DNA of 64,000 bases from Microbacterium aerolatum (GTDB taxonomy: Bacteria; Actinomycetota; Actinomycetes; Actinomycetales; Microbacteriaceae), in the NCBI RefSeq assembly GCF_007988825.1, contig NZ_BJUW01000011.1, positions 1-64,000 of the forward strand, read 5' to 3'. Each line of letters starts with the position of its first letter. Within the stretch, counting starts at the first letter, position 1. Below are positions 11,021 through 18,897 of the stretch, one piece after another. The notes below the pieces were generated by a model. The model saw nothing but the letters and a program-made list of their open reading frames with translations. It had not been told where the DNA came from and did not search any database. The translations under genes were made by a program, and so were the position numbers.

Positions 11021-12582
11021 ACACTCGACAGACGTCTCGCCTGCGGCGGGGTGCGGCGATCGTTGCGGGGCTCGCCGCGGCATCCATGATGCTGAGCGGA
11101 TGCCTGTACGCGATGATCCCGGAGGGGGCAGAGCCGCGCCCCTCCACGACGAACGCCCCTGACACGGAGGGCGTCTCCGCCGAGCTTCTGCCGTTCTACG
11201 AGCAGACGCTCGAGTGGGCGGCGTGCGACCGCGGGGGAGCGATGTTCGACTGCACGTCCGTCACGGCCCCGCTGGACTGGGAGAACCCCGCGGCTGGTGA
11301 GATCGAACTCGCCGTGGTGCGTCACCAGGCGACCGGCCAGCCGGTGGGATCCCTGCTGACCAACCCCGGCGGGCCCGGAGCCAGCGGACGAGACTTCATC
11401 CTCGACAGCGTCGACTACGCCGTCGGCGCCGACCTCATCGAGAGCTACGACGTGATCGGCTTCGACCCGCGCGGTGTCGGCGCATCCACTGCCGTCACCT
11501 GCTTCGATGCGGCCGACATGGACTCCTACCTCTACGACATCCCCGCGTCGGCGCGCGGGACGGCGGAGTGGGAAGCCGAGCTCACCGAACGCAACGCGCA
11601 GTTCGCCGACGCGTGCGAGGCGAACAGCACCGGCATCCTGCCGCACGTCACGACCGTGAATTCCGCACGCGACATGGACCTGATCCGTGCCGTCCTGGGA
11701 GACAAGGAGCTCAACTATCTGGGCTACTCGTACGGCACGTTCCTCGGCGCGACCTACGCGAACCTCTACCCCGAGAAGGCCGGGCGTCTCGTCCTGGACG
11801 GCGCGATCGACCCCGCCGTGTCCGGCACCGAAGTCGGCACGACGCAGGCGCTCGGGTTCGAGTCGGCACTGCGCGCCTACATGCAGGACTGCCTCGACAC
11901 CGACTCCTGTCCGTTCAACGGCACGGTCGACGAGGCGATGGCCGACCTCGGAGCGCTCCTCGCCGCCGTCGACCGTACTCCGCTGAAGAACGACGACGGC
12001 CGCCTGCTCGGCGCCGACTCGCTCATGACCGCGATCATCGCCGCGCTGTACTCGGAGGGCAACTGGTCGTACCTGACGCAGGGCCTCGAGGGAGCGCTGC
12101 AGGGGGACCCGTACGTCGCCTTCGTCCTCGCGGACTTCTACAACGGCCGCGAGGACGGCGTGTACCTCGACAACTCCACCGAGGCGTTCCGTGCCTACAA
12201 CTGCATGGACTACCCGGTCGAAGACGACCAGGCCGCACAGGCGGCCGCCGATGCGAAGCTCGCCGAAGGCGCGCCGACGATCGCGCCGTACTGGAACGGT
12301 CCGGATCCCTGCGCAGTCTGGGCGCATCCACCCACGGGCACCCGCGGTGAGATCCACGCCGAAGGCGCAGGCCCCATCCTCGTCGTCGGCACGACCAACG
12401 ACCCGGCGACTCCGTACGAGTGGTCGGTGTCGCTCGCAGAGCAGCTCGAGGAGGGCGTGCTCATCACGCGCGTCGGCGAGGGGCACACCGGCTACAACAA
12501 GGGCAACACCTGCGTGGATGACGCGGTCGACGCGTTCTTCCTCGAGGACGCGGTTCCCGACGGCGACCTGAAGTGCGAGTGA
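11017..12582 (+). CDS. Lipoprotein alpha/beta-hydrolase, S33 tripeptidyl-aminopeptidase-like
   Basis: This 521-residue exported hydrolase begins with a signal peptide ending in the lipobox LSGC, so it should be anchored outside the membrane. The fold shows NPGGPGASG (oxyanion hole), the nucleophile elbow GYSYGTFLG (Ser238), and a C-terminal TAP-like domain with VVGTTNDPATPY and a late His in GEGHTGY. Family members cut short peptides from the N-terminus. Start GTG 11017 overlaps the holB stop; an earlier in-frame start would remove the clean signal peptide. Actual substrate is unknown. Confidence 0.88.
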   Translation: MNTRQTSRLRRGAAIVAGLAAASMMLSGCLYAMIPEGAEPRPSTTNAPDTEGVSAELLPFYEQTLEWAACDRGGAMFDCTSVTAPLDWENPAAGEIELAVVRHQATGQPVGSLLTNPGGPGASGRDFILDSVDYAVGADLIESYDVIGFDPRGVGASTAVTCFDAADMDSYLYDIPASARGTAEWEAELTERNAQFADACEANSTGILPHVTTVNSARDMDLIRAVLGDKELNYLGYSYGTFLGATYANLYPEKAGRLVLDGAIDPAVSGTEVGTTQALGFESALRAYMQDCLDTDSCPFNGTVDEAMADLGALLAAVDRTPLKNDDGRLLGADSLMTAIIAALYSEGNWSYLTQGLEGALQGDPYVAFVLADFYNGREDGVYLDNSTEAFRAYNCMDYPVEDDQAAQAAADAKLAEGAPTIAPYWNGPDPCAVWAHPPTGTRGEIHAEGAGPILVVGTTNDPATPYEWSVSLAEQLEEGVLITRVGEGHTGYNKGNTCVDDAVDAFFLEDAVPDGDLKCE

Positions 12583-12609
12583 CCGGCTCCGGCCAGCGGT
12601 CCCGCCCGA

Positions 12610-12665
12610 TGCTGGATGACTTCGGCGGGTTCTCCTGCGGCACAGCCGACGGAACTCATCCAGCA
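12610..12665. repeat. 56-bp imperfect palindrome downstream of the S33 gene
   Basis: TGCTGGATGA (12610-12619) is inverted as TCATCCAGCA (12656-12665), with partial pairing continuing inside. It lies 27 bp after the hydrolase stop and before a tRNA. It may be a terminator or a single copy of a palindromic repeat family. Confidence 0.5.
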
Positions 12666-12743
12666 CGCGCCGGCCGGAACTGATTTCGCGATGCCGACGC
12701 GGACAGGGTAATATCGACTCTCGTGCCCGGCACCTCAGGACAC

Positions 12744-12818
12744 GCCCCGATAGCTCAGTGGTAGAGCATCCCACTCGTAATGGGAAGGCCGTCAGTTCAA
12801 TCCTGACTCGGGGCTCCA
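12744..12818 (+). tRNA. tRNA-Thr (anticodon CGU)
   Basis: The cloverleaf is complete: acceptor GCCCCGA/TCGGGGC, anticodon stem TCCCA/TGGGA with loop CTCGTAA (anticodon CGT), T arm GTCAG-TTCAATC-CTGAC, discriminator T and an encoded CCA. It would read ACG codons. Confidence 0.93.
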
Positions 12819-12868
12819 CCGGCCCGTGACGCGACCAGCGTCACGGGCTTCGTCGTTCCCCCGAAGGA

Positions 12869-13312
12869 TCAGCCGAGGCGCTCGGCGAGGGCGACGATGA
12901 TCCCTTCCGGGCCGCGGACGTAGGCCATGCGCCACTGATCCTCGTACTCGCCCACTCCACCGTCGAGCCGGTAGCCGTCTGCGGTCAACCGCGACACCAT
13001 CTCTTCCAGGCCGGTGACCTCGAACGCGATGCTGCGGATCCCCAGCTCGTTCGCCATGGCGTCCGGCCGGCCCGGGCCGGGCGCGGGGCGCTCGAAGCTC
13101 GACAGCTCGACTCCGGTCCCGCCGCCGGGAGCCTGCAGCATGACGACGGTCGTCCTGGCATCCGGTATGCCGCACACCGTGTCGAGGAAATCGCCCTCCA
13201 TGGCCATAGGCGGGCCCTGCAGTTCGAGCCCGAGACCGGTGAAGAACCTCGTCACCGCGTCGAGATCGGAGACGGTGATGCCGACATGGTCGAATCGCTT
13301 GATGGCAGACAT
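12869..13312 (-). CDS. VOC family (glyoxalase/bleomycin-resistance fold) protein
   Basis: This 147-residue protein has the paired beta-alpha-beta-beta-beta modules of the VOC superfamily: FDHVGITVSDLDAVTRFFTG at the start and IRSIAFEVTGLEEMVSRLTA in the second half. Metal ligands may be the His of FDHVG, Glu of GVELSSFE and Glu of IAFEV. ATG 13312 is chosen because GAGGAGAA lies upstream; an earlier start would add a non-conserved 28 residues. Substrate cannot be told. It diverges from the nicotinamidase gene. Confidence 0.8.
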   Translation of the reverse strand: MSAIKRFDHVGITVSDLDAVTRFFTGLGLELQGPPMAMEGDFLDTVCGIPDARTTVVMLQAPGGGTGVELSSFERPAPGPGRPDAMANELGIRSIAFEVTGLEEMVSRLTADGYRLDGGVGEYEDQWRMAYVRGPEGIIVALAERLG

Positions 13313-13383
13313 GCCGCGATTCTCCTCGTCGGCCACGCGAATATCCATGTGTTCGGACTGATCTGAACGCGTACCCTCGAAGC

Positions 13384-13983
13384 ATGAGCAGAGCACTTCT
13401 CATCGTCGACGTGCAGAACGACTTCACCGAGGGCGGTGCGCTGGCGGTCATCGGCGGGGATGCCGTGGCATCCGCCGTCTCGGAGTTCCTCGCCGCGCAC
13501 GCCGCCGAGTACGACGTGATCGTCGCCTCACGCGACTGGCACGACGCCGACGGCGACAACGGCGGGCACTTCGCCGAGAAGCCGGATTTCCGAGGCACCT
13601 GGCCGGTGCACTGCGTCGCCGGCACACCCGGCGCCGAGTACGACCCGCTGCTGGCGACGGATGCCGTCACCCACCACGTCCGCAAAGGGCAGGGCGTGCC
13701 CGCCTACTCCATGTTCGAAGGCGTCGCCGAGGACGGCGTCACCGTCGCCGCCGTCCTGAGCGAACACGGCGTGCTCATGGCCGATGTCGTCGGTCTCGCG
13801 ACCGACCACTGCGTACGCGCGTCCGCTCTCGACGCCGTCGCGCACGGCGTGCACGTGCGCGTGATCACCGACCTCGTCGCGGGTGTCGCCGTAGATACGA
13901 GCGAGCGCGCCCTCGCAGAGCTCGCTCACGCGGGAGCCGAACTGATCGAGAGTGCCCAGGCCTTCGGCGGCACGAACCCGTGA
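13384..13983 (+). CDS. pncA: Nicotinamidase / isochorismatase-fold hydrolase
   Basis: This 199-residue protein probably converts nicotinamide to nicotinate for NAD salvage. The Asp-Lys-Cys triad is visible: Asp9 in IVDVQNDF, Lys101 in HVRKGQG and Cys143 in TDHCVRASA. The DWHDADGDNGGHF segment supplies metal-binding Asp/His. FTEGGALAV is typical of PncA rather than other isochorismatases. TACCCT at 13372-13377 lies six bases before the ATG. The stop overlaps the GTG start of the next gene. Confidence 0.88.
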   Translation: MSRALLIVDVQNDFTEGGALAVIGGDAVASAVSEFLAAHAAEYDVIVASRDWHDADGDNGGHFAEKPDFRGTWPVHCVAGTPGAEYDPLLATDAVTHHVRKGQGVPAYSMFEGVAEDGVTVAAVLSEHGVLMADVVGLATDHCVRASALDAVAHGVHVRVITDLVAGVAVDTSERALAELAHAGAELIESAQAFGGTNP

Positions 13984-14513
13984 GCCGCAGCGTTCTGCTC
14001 CTACGAGCGGTGAACGTCAGCGGCCGCAACAGCGTCCCGATGGCGCGACTGCGCGAAGCGCTGGCATCCGACACCGACCTGCAGAACGTCTCGACGTACA
14101 TCGCCAGCGGCAACATCATTTGCGACTCTCCGCCGGATGCCGCCTCCGCCTGTGCGCGGGTGCGGGAGGTGATCGCCGCCGAGTTCGGTGTGGACACCCC
14201 GGTCATAGCGCGCACGCATGACGAGCTCACGGTCGCGCTGGCCGCGTACCCGTTCGTCGGCGGTGTGGAGAAGCTGGTCCACGCGATGTTCCTGGAGGGC
14301 GAGCCGGCGGACGGAGCGCTCGATGCGCTCCACGAGCGACTGGTGCCCGGGGAGGAGCTCGCTCTCGTCGGCCGGGACCTCTGGATCAGCTACAGCGACA
14401 GCGGTGTCCATGCGACGAAGCTCACGAAGGCGGTGCTCGATCGTGCCCTCGGCGTCGCCGGTACCGCACGGAATCTGCGGACCACGCGCAAACTCGTCGA
14501 GCTCACGGCATGA
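13980..14513 (+). CDS. DUF1697 family protein
   Basis: This 177-residue protein begins LLLRAVNVSGRNSVPMARLRE and continues with NVSTYIASGNIICDS, both hallmarks of DUF1697. The family has no settled function. The GTG start overlaps the pncA stop and its 3' end overlaps the next ATG (ATGA), so pncA, this gene and the YigZ gene form one tight unit. Confidence 0.85.
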   Translation: MSRSVLLLRAVNVSGRNSVPMARLREALASDTDLQNVSTYIASGNIICDSPPDAASACARVREVIAAEFGVDTPVIARTHDELTVALAAYPFVGGVEKLVHAMFLEGEPADGALDALHERLVPGEELALVGRDLWISYSDSGVHATKLTKAVLDRALGVAGTARNLRTTRKLVELTA

Positions 14514-15157
14514 CCCACCCCGCCACGATCGCCCGCGCCGTGGACCACGAGCTGGTGATCAAGAAGTCGCGATTCATCGCCCACGTCGCGCCCGTCGCGT
14601 CGCCGGAGGAGGCGGATGCCGTCATCGCAGCGGTCAGGAAGCGGGCCTGGGATGCCAGGCACAACTGCTCGGCTCAGGTGACCGGCGCGCTCGGAGACCG
14701 GGCGCGCTCCTCGGACGACGGCGAGCCGTCCGGCACCGCGGGCGTCCCCATGCTCGAGGTGCTGCGGCGGCGCGAGCTCACGGATGTCGTCGCTGTCGTC
14801 ACGCGGTACTTCGGCGGCATCAAGCTCGGGGCGGGCGGGCTGGTGCGGGCGTACTCCTCCGCGGTCGCCGAAGCGCTCGATCTCGCGATGGTCGTCGACC
14901 GGCACCTGCTCAGCGGTGTCGAGTTGTCGGTGATGCACGCGGATGCCGGGCGGTTCGAGAACCTGCTTCGCGAGTGGGCGCACGGACGCACCGCTGTCCT
15001 GGACGCGCCGGCCTATGCTGCACGCGCGACGTTCACCGTGTGGCTGCCGGCCGAGGACATCCCAGCGCTCGCCGCAGAGGTCGCCGCGGCATCGGCCGGA
15101 GCAGTGAGCGCCGTCCCGACGGGAGCCAAGCGCCTGATCGACGTGCCACGGGTCTGA
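14510..15157 (+). CDS. YigZ/IMPACT family protein (UPF0029)
   Basis: The 215 residues match the YigZ family: an N-terminal UPF0029 domain with KKSRFIAHVAPV, WDARHNCSAQV, DDGEPSGTAGVPMLEVL and VVTRYFGGIKLGAGGLVRAY, then a smaller C-terminal DUF1949-like domain. Eukaryotic IMPACT regulates Gcn2; the bacterial role is unclear but linked to translation. It begins in an ATGA overlap with the gene before it. Confidence 0.9.
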   Translation: MTHPATIARAVDHELVIKKSRFIAHVAPVASPEEADAVIAAVRKRAWDARHNCSAQVTGALGDRARSSDDGEPSGTAGVPMLEVLRRRELTDVVAVVTRYFGGIKLGAGGLVRAYSSAVAEALDLAMVVDRHLLSGVELSVMHADAGRFENLLREWAHGRTAVLDAPAYAARATFTVWLPAEDIPALAAEVAAASAGAVSAVPTGAKRLIDVPRV

Positions 15158-15364
15158 TCACGGCCGCGGGATGCTGCGGCTGATGCCGGCGGGTGGGAGC
15201 TGTGAATCCTGCTGAAGATCGACTCGTCGCGCGGCGCAGCCGGTGCAGCGCACGTAGACCACCGTGCCGTCGCTGGTGCGGTGTCGAGACTCGGCGGTCC
15301 AGGCGTGCTCGTGCGCGAGTGCAGGCGCATGGCGGGGGATCGGGCGGGTGTGCAATGCGGTCAT
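15158..15364 (-). CDS. Small protein with one CxxC pair, unknown function
   Basis: A 68-residue frame beginning MTALHTRPIPRHAPALA. It carries SRHRTSDGTVVYVRCTGCAARRV, which looks like one strand of a zinc ribbon. A CACGCT box lies six bases before the ATG, matching the leaderless spacing seen elsewhere, and the gene diverges from the CGNR regulator across 25 bp. It ends right after the YigZ stop. No known family is recognised. Confidence 0.5.
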   Translation of the reverse strand: MTALHTRPIPRHAPALAHEHAWTAESRHRTSDGTVVYVRCTGCAARRVDLQQDSQLPPAGISRSIPRP

Positions 15365-15389
15365 GAGACCAGCGTGCTGTAATGGTCTT

Positions 15390-15905
15390 ATGCATCTCAA
15401 CCCTTACGGCGAGTATGCCGTTCTGCTGGCGGCATCCCTCGCGAACGACTGGCCGGCTAAGCGGCAGGGCATCGAGGAGCGCACGCTGGATCTCGGCATG
15501 ACGATGACGTTTGCACCCGCCGCTGACGATCATGCGCGAGTGCGCGAGGTCATCGATGACTGGCTGCGGATCGTCGACGAGCCCGACCACCCGAAACGCG
15601 CCGAGTTGCTGAACGCGCAGCTCGCGCAGGCTGCGGCATACCCGCGACTCACGAATCACGACGGCGAAGGATGGCACCTGCACTACCGCGACGACGTGCG
15701 GTCGCTGCCCTACGTGCTGCGCGCGATCATCAGCGTCGGCACGTCACTGCACCTGGTGACGCGCGGCATGGATCGCCTCGCCCGATGCGCGGCCTCGCCG
15801 TGCACGAACGTCGTCGTCGATGTGACCCGCAACGGTCGGCAGCGATTCTGCTCCGTGCGCTGCGCGAACCGCGCCGCCGTGCGCCGTCACCGCGCGCGCT
15901 TGTGA
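15390..15905 (+). CDS. CGNR zinc-finger / ABATE-domain regulator
   Basis: This 171-residue protein has an N-terminal ABATE-like domain (stress-induced family) and a C-terminal CGNR zinc finger: CAASPCTNVVVDVT, then RQRFCSVRCANRAAVRRHR, giving four zinc cysteines and the CANRAAVRRHR signature. The family binds DNA and is common in actinobacteria. ATG 15390 is chosen because a TGTAAT box is six bases upstream. It diverges from the small CxxC protein, which it may regulate. Confidence 0.85.
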   Translation: MHLNPYGEYAVLLAASLANDWPAKRQGIEERTLDLGMTMTFAPAADDHARVREVIDDWLRIVDEPDHPKRAELLNAQLAQAAAYPRLTNHDGEGWHLHYRDDVRSLPYVLRAIISVGTSLHLVTRGMDRLARCAASPCTNVVVDVTRNGRQRFCSVRCANRAAVRRHRARL

Positions 15906-15943
15906 GCGTCACACGCTCCGCGACGAAGTAGGCTTGATTGCAC

Positions 15944-16016
15944 GGGCCTGTAGCTCAGTTGGCAGAGCATCGGACTTTTAATCCGCGGGTCGAGGGTTCG
16001 AGCCCCTCCGGGCCCA
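15944..16016 (+). tRNA. tRNA-Lys (anticodon UUU)
   Basis: Acceptor GGGCCTG/CGGGCCC, D arm GCTC-AGTTGGCA-GAGC, anticodon stem CGGA/TCCG with loop CTTTTAA, T arm CGAGGGTTCGAGCCCC, discriminator A. No CCA is encoded (CACC follows), unlike the two Thr tRNAs here. Confidence 0.93.
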
Positions 16017-16022
16017 CACCGT

Positions 16023-17258
16023 CTACTCACTCCCTGGCGCCAGCCACGCGCCCGCAGCGACGACGAGCGCGGCGGTTCCTGTCTCCAGGGTCGGCTGCAT
16101 CACAGGCAGGAACAGCGGTGAGTGGTTGGCCGGAATGGTCGAGAACACGGTGCCGTCGCGCACGGCCTTCGCCCAGGCATCCGGATCCGTCCCGCCGATC
16201 GACCAGTAGGTGTACGGCACGCCGAGCGCCCGCGGCACATCGCTGAAATCCTCGCTCGCGGTCTGCAGCTCCATCGGCAGGGAGTCGGCGCCGAAGTGCT
16301 CCGCGAATGCCACAGCGACGCGCGCTGTCACGGCGCCGTCGTTCTCGGTGAGTGGAAAGCTGTCGTAGACCTCGATCTCCGGCTCCCGGGGCGATCCGCT
16401 CGCGAGGCTCTCGCCGCGCGCGATCCGCTCGATCGAAGCGAGCATGTGCCTCCTGGTCTGCTCGGTGTACGTGCGCAGATTGAGCTCCAGCACCGCTTCG
16501 TCCGGGATGATGTTGCTCTTCGACCCCGCCCGGATGCTGCCAACGGTCAGCACGGCCGGCTCGGTCGGCGCGATCTCACGGGCGACGATCGTCTGCAGCC
16601 GCACCACGATGAGCGCCGCGAGCACCACCGGATCGACGGTCTTCTGCGGCATCGATCCGTGCCCGCCGCGTCCGTGCACCGTGATCCGCACGCTGTCGGC
16701 GCTCGAGAGCACCGGCCCCGGCCGGGTGAGCACGGTTCCGGCCGCACCCGGCAGCACATGCTGGGCGAGTGCGACATCAGGCTTCGGGATGATTCCGGCC
16801 AGACCGTCGTCCAGCATCCCTCGCGCCCCGTCGCCGGTTTCTTCCGCAGGCTGGAACAGCGCGACGACGGTCCCTTGCCATGCGTCCCTATGCGACGACA
16901 GCAACCGCGCCGCGCCCAGCAGGCACGCGACATGCACGTCGTGCCCGCAGGCGTGCATCACGGCATCCACTGTGCTGGCGTACGCAGCGCCTGTCGCCTC
17001 GCCGATCGGCAGCGCATCCATATCGGCGCGCATCAGGACCGTCGCACCGTCGCCGTTGCGCAGGATGCCGACGACTCCGGTGCCGCCGACACCGACGTGC
17101 ACCTCGAAGCCCCACGCCTTCAGCCGCCGCGCGACCTCGTCCGCGGTGCGGACTTCCTCGTGCGAGAGCTCGGGATGGGCATGCAGGTCGCGATAGAACG
17201 CCTCCTGATCCGCGCGGATCGTCTCGTAATCGTTCAGGATGCCGGCGACCGTGCTCAT
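16023..17258 (-). CDS. M20 family metallo-amidohydrolase
   Basis: This 411-residue enzyme is of the M20D aminoacylase/amidohydrolase type (hippuricase, IAA-amino acid hydrolase). It has LHAHPELSHEE, LMRADMDALPIGE, MHACGHDVHVA, FQPAEETGDGA and the dimerisation-domain GRGGHGSMP, which supply the metal site and catalytic Glu. It cleaves N-acyl amino acids; the substrate is not clear. Start ATG 17258 overlaps the stop of the gene before it (ATGA). An earlier open frame reads into that gene and is rejected. It ends 7 bp from tRNA-Lys. Confidence 0.88.
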   Translation of the reverse strand: MSTVAGILNDYETIRADQEAFYRDLHAHPELSHEEVRTADEVARRLKAWGFEVHVGVGGTGVVGILRNGDGATVLMRADMDALPIGEATGAAYASTVDAVMHACGHDVHVACLLGAARLLSSHRDAWQGTVVALFQPAEETGDGARGMLDDGLAGIIPKPDVALAQHVLPGAAGTVLTRPGPVLSSADSVRITVHGRGGHGSMPQKTVDPVVLAALIVVRLQTIVAREIAPTEPAVLTVGSIRAGSKSNIIPDEAVLELNLRTYTEQTRRHMLASIERIARGESLASGSPREPEIEVYDSFPLTENDGAVTARVAVAFAEHFGADSLPMELQTASEDFSDVPRALGVPYTYWSIGGTDPDAWAKAVRDGTVFSTIPANHSPLFLPVMQPTLETGTAALVVAAGAWLAPGSE

Positions 17259-17887
17259 TCGGATGCCCTTCCCATCTTCGGCTGGCCTTTCGCGTGCGGG
17301 ATGCGCCAGCGGAAGTGCAGCGACAGCACGCGGAACACGAACACGACGATGGCAGCGACGAAAACCGTCACCACGTTCGGGAGCGCGGTGAACCAGACTC
17401 CTGCCACGATCGCGGCACCGAGGAACGCGGGTACGGCGTACAGGTCGGACGAGTTGAACAGCTGCGGGTCGCGGTTCGCGACGACGTCCCGGAGCAGCCC
17501 GCCTCCGACACCGGTGGTCACCCCGAGCAGCATGGCCGCCACCGGATTCATCCCGGCCTCGAGGGCCTTGACCGTGCCCGTCGTGCAGAACAGGGCCAGG
17601 CCGCCGGCGTCGAAGATCAGCAGCGGTCTGGAGTATCGCTCGACACCGCTGGCGAGGAAGAACACCAGCACCGCAGCCGCGACGGGCGCCGCCAGATGCA
17701 CCGGTTCGGCGAACGCCGTCGGCGGAACGCCGATGATGAGGTCGCGGATCACTCCGCCGCCGAGACCGGTCAGGCTGCCCAGCAACAGAGAGCCGACGAT
17801 GTCGTAGCCGCGCTGCGCGGCCAGCAGCGAGCCGGAGATCGCGAAGAAGAACGTGCCGAGCAGGTCGAGCGTGAGCGCCCAGTTCAT
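17255..17887 (-). CDS. TRIC-type cation channel family membrane protein (UPF0126)
   Basis: This 210-residue protein has about seven hydrophobic segments and two internal repeats with glycine motifs, GSLTGLGGGVIRDLIIGVPP and GVTTGVGGGLLRDVVANRDP. These GGGxxRD motifs define the UPF0126/TRIC family of trimeric cation channels. The start at ATG 17887 gives MNWALTLDLLGTFFFAISGS, entering the first helix at once. It is coupled to the M20 gene by an ATGA overlap; a functional link is not obvious. Confidence 0.9.
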   Translation of the reverse strand: MNWALTLDLLGTFFFAISGSLLAAQRGYDIVGSLLLGSLTGLGGGVIRDLIIGVPPTAFAEPVHLAAPVAAAVLVFFLASGVERYSRPLLIFDAGGLALFCTTGTVKALEAGMNPVAAMLLGVTTGVGGGLLRDVVANRDPQLFNSSDLYAVPAFLGAAIVAGVWFTALPNVVTVFVAAIVVFVFRVLSLHFRWRIPHAKGQPKMGRASE

Positions 17888-18008
17888 GCGCGCGCGCCGA
17901 AGTCTGCCGAGAACCGCATGAGGCAAGGATGCCGCACCACGAAGAGCTCACACTTGGGGCGCGCCGCGCAGCTGCTCCGGCCTGCGCGTAAGGTCTCCGG
18001 GCACACGA

Positions 18009-18046
18009 ATGCGGCCGTCAGCTTCCCTCGAGGCTGACGACCGCAT
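18009..18046 (-). terminator. Hairpin terminator of the fasciclin gene
   Basis: ATGCGG and CGTCAGC (18009-18022) pair with GCTGACG and CCGCAT (18033-18046), each arm having one bulged base. It lies 43 bp past the stop of the minus-strand fasciclin gene. Confidence 0.65.
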
Positions 18047-18088
18047 CGTGCGGTGCCGTGACTCCCCAGCCCAGCACCCGAGCCAGCC

Positions 18089-18745
18089 TCACTCAGCCGG
18101 CGGCATAAGGACCGAATCGATCAGGTACACCGTCGCGTTGGCAGTCTGGACGCCACCGCAGATCACGTTGGCATCGTTGACCATCCACATGTCGCCCTCG
18201 CCGGTGACCTCGAGGTCGGCGCCCTGCACAGTGGTGTGCATGCCGGCGATGTCGGCGGGCTCGATCTGACCGGGAACCACGTGGTAGGTGAGGATCGACG
18301 ACAGCATCTCGGAGTCGGTCTTCAGGGTCTCGATCGTGGCCGCGTCGATCTTGGCGAAGGCGTCGTCCACCGGTGCGAACACCGTGAACTCGTCACCGTT
18401 GAGCGTGTCGACGAGGTTGACGTCGGGGTTGAGCTCACCGCTGACGGCCGAGACCAGCGTCGTGAGAATGGGGTTGTTGGATGCCGCGACCGCCACAGGA
18501 TCCTGCGACATTCCCTGGATGGAACCTGCGCCGTCCGGGACCTGCTCGGCGTAGGCCTCACAGCCGGGGCCGACGAGGTTCGCGGCCGGGTCCATCGTCT
18601 CGGGCGCGGCCTCCGACGTCTCGGGCGTGCTCGGCTCGGCCGGCTCTTCGGCCGTGTCGGTGCCCATGGAGCAGCCGGCCAGCACGAGAACACTCGCGAA
18701 TCCGAGCGTCAGTGCTGCGGTCATCTTCTTCTTGGTGCTGAACAT
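18089..18745 (-). CDS. Fasciclin-domain lipoprotein (MPT83/MPT70-like)
   Basis: This 218-residue lipoprotein has a signal peptide ending LVLAGCSMG, so Cys is the lipidated residue. After an acidic Glu/Pro/Ser linker comes one FAS1 domain (about residues 75-215) with FAPVDDAF and [12 protein letters not shown], the two FAS1 signature blocks. Mycobacterial MPT83/MPT70 have the same design and are SigK targets. Start ATG 18745 is supported by GGAGGTAGAG upstream. It diverges from dipZ, and a SigK-like promoter lies at the right distance upstream. Confidence 0.9.
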   Translation of the reverse strand: MFSTKKKMTAALTLGFASVLVLAGCSMGTDTAEEPAEPSTPETSEAAPETMDPAANLVGPGCEAYAEQVPDGAGSIQGMSQDPVAVAASNNPILTTLVSAVSGELNPDVNLVDTLNGDEFTVFAPVDDAFAKIDAATIETLKTDSEMLSSILTYHVVPGQIEPADIAGMHTTVQGADLEVTGEGDMWMVNDANVICGGVQTANATVYLIDSVLMPPAE

Positions 18746-18793
18746 CTCTACCTCCGGGGTTCGGAGCCGCGACATCTCCGCGGCGTTGACTGA

Positions 18794-18821
18794 TGTTCGG
18801 AACCCGGCGCGGATCGGATGG
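18794..18821 (-). promoter_or_regulatory. SigK-like promoter for the fasciclin gene
   Basis: Minus strand reads CCATCC, 16 bases, CGAACA. This resembles the mycobacterial SigK pattern as I recall it (CCATCC, about 16-17, CGAAT-like). Transcription would begin near 18787, about 40 bases before the start codon. Confidence 0.65.
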
Positions 18822-18845
18822 GAGGAATCTCAGAATTCTTCAGGT

Positions 18846-18873
18846 CAATCCGGAAGCGTCCTCGCGCCGAAGA
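18846..18873 (+). promoter_or_regulatory. SigK-like promoter for dipZ
   Basis: Plus strand reads CAATCC, 16 bases, CGAAGA: one mismatch in each box from the CCATCC/CGAATA form, and the same spacing as the divergent fasciclin promoter. It ends 24 bp before dipZ. Confidence 0.5.
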
Positions 18874-18897
18874 ACTCGCAACAGAAGCGAGGAGCTC

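Noticed and set aside
16122..17807. Long plus-strand frame across the M20 and TRIC genes
   Set aside because: Both genes have clear family motifs on the minus strand and coupled start and stop; the frame is a shadow.
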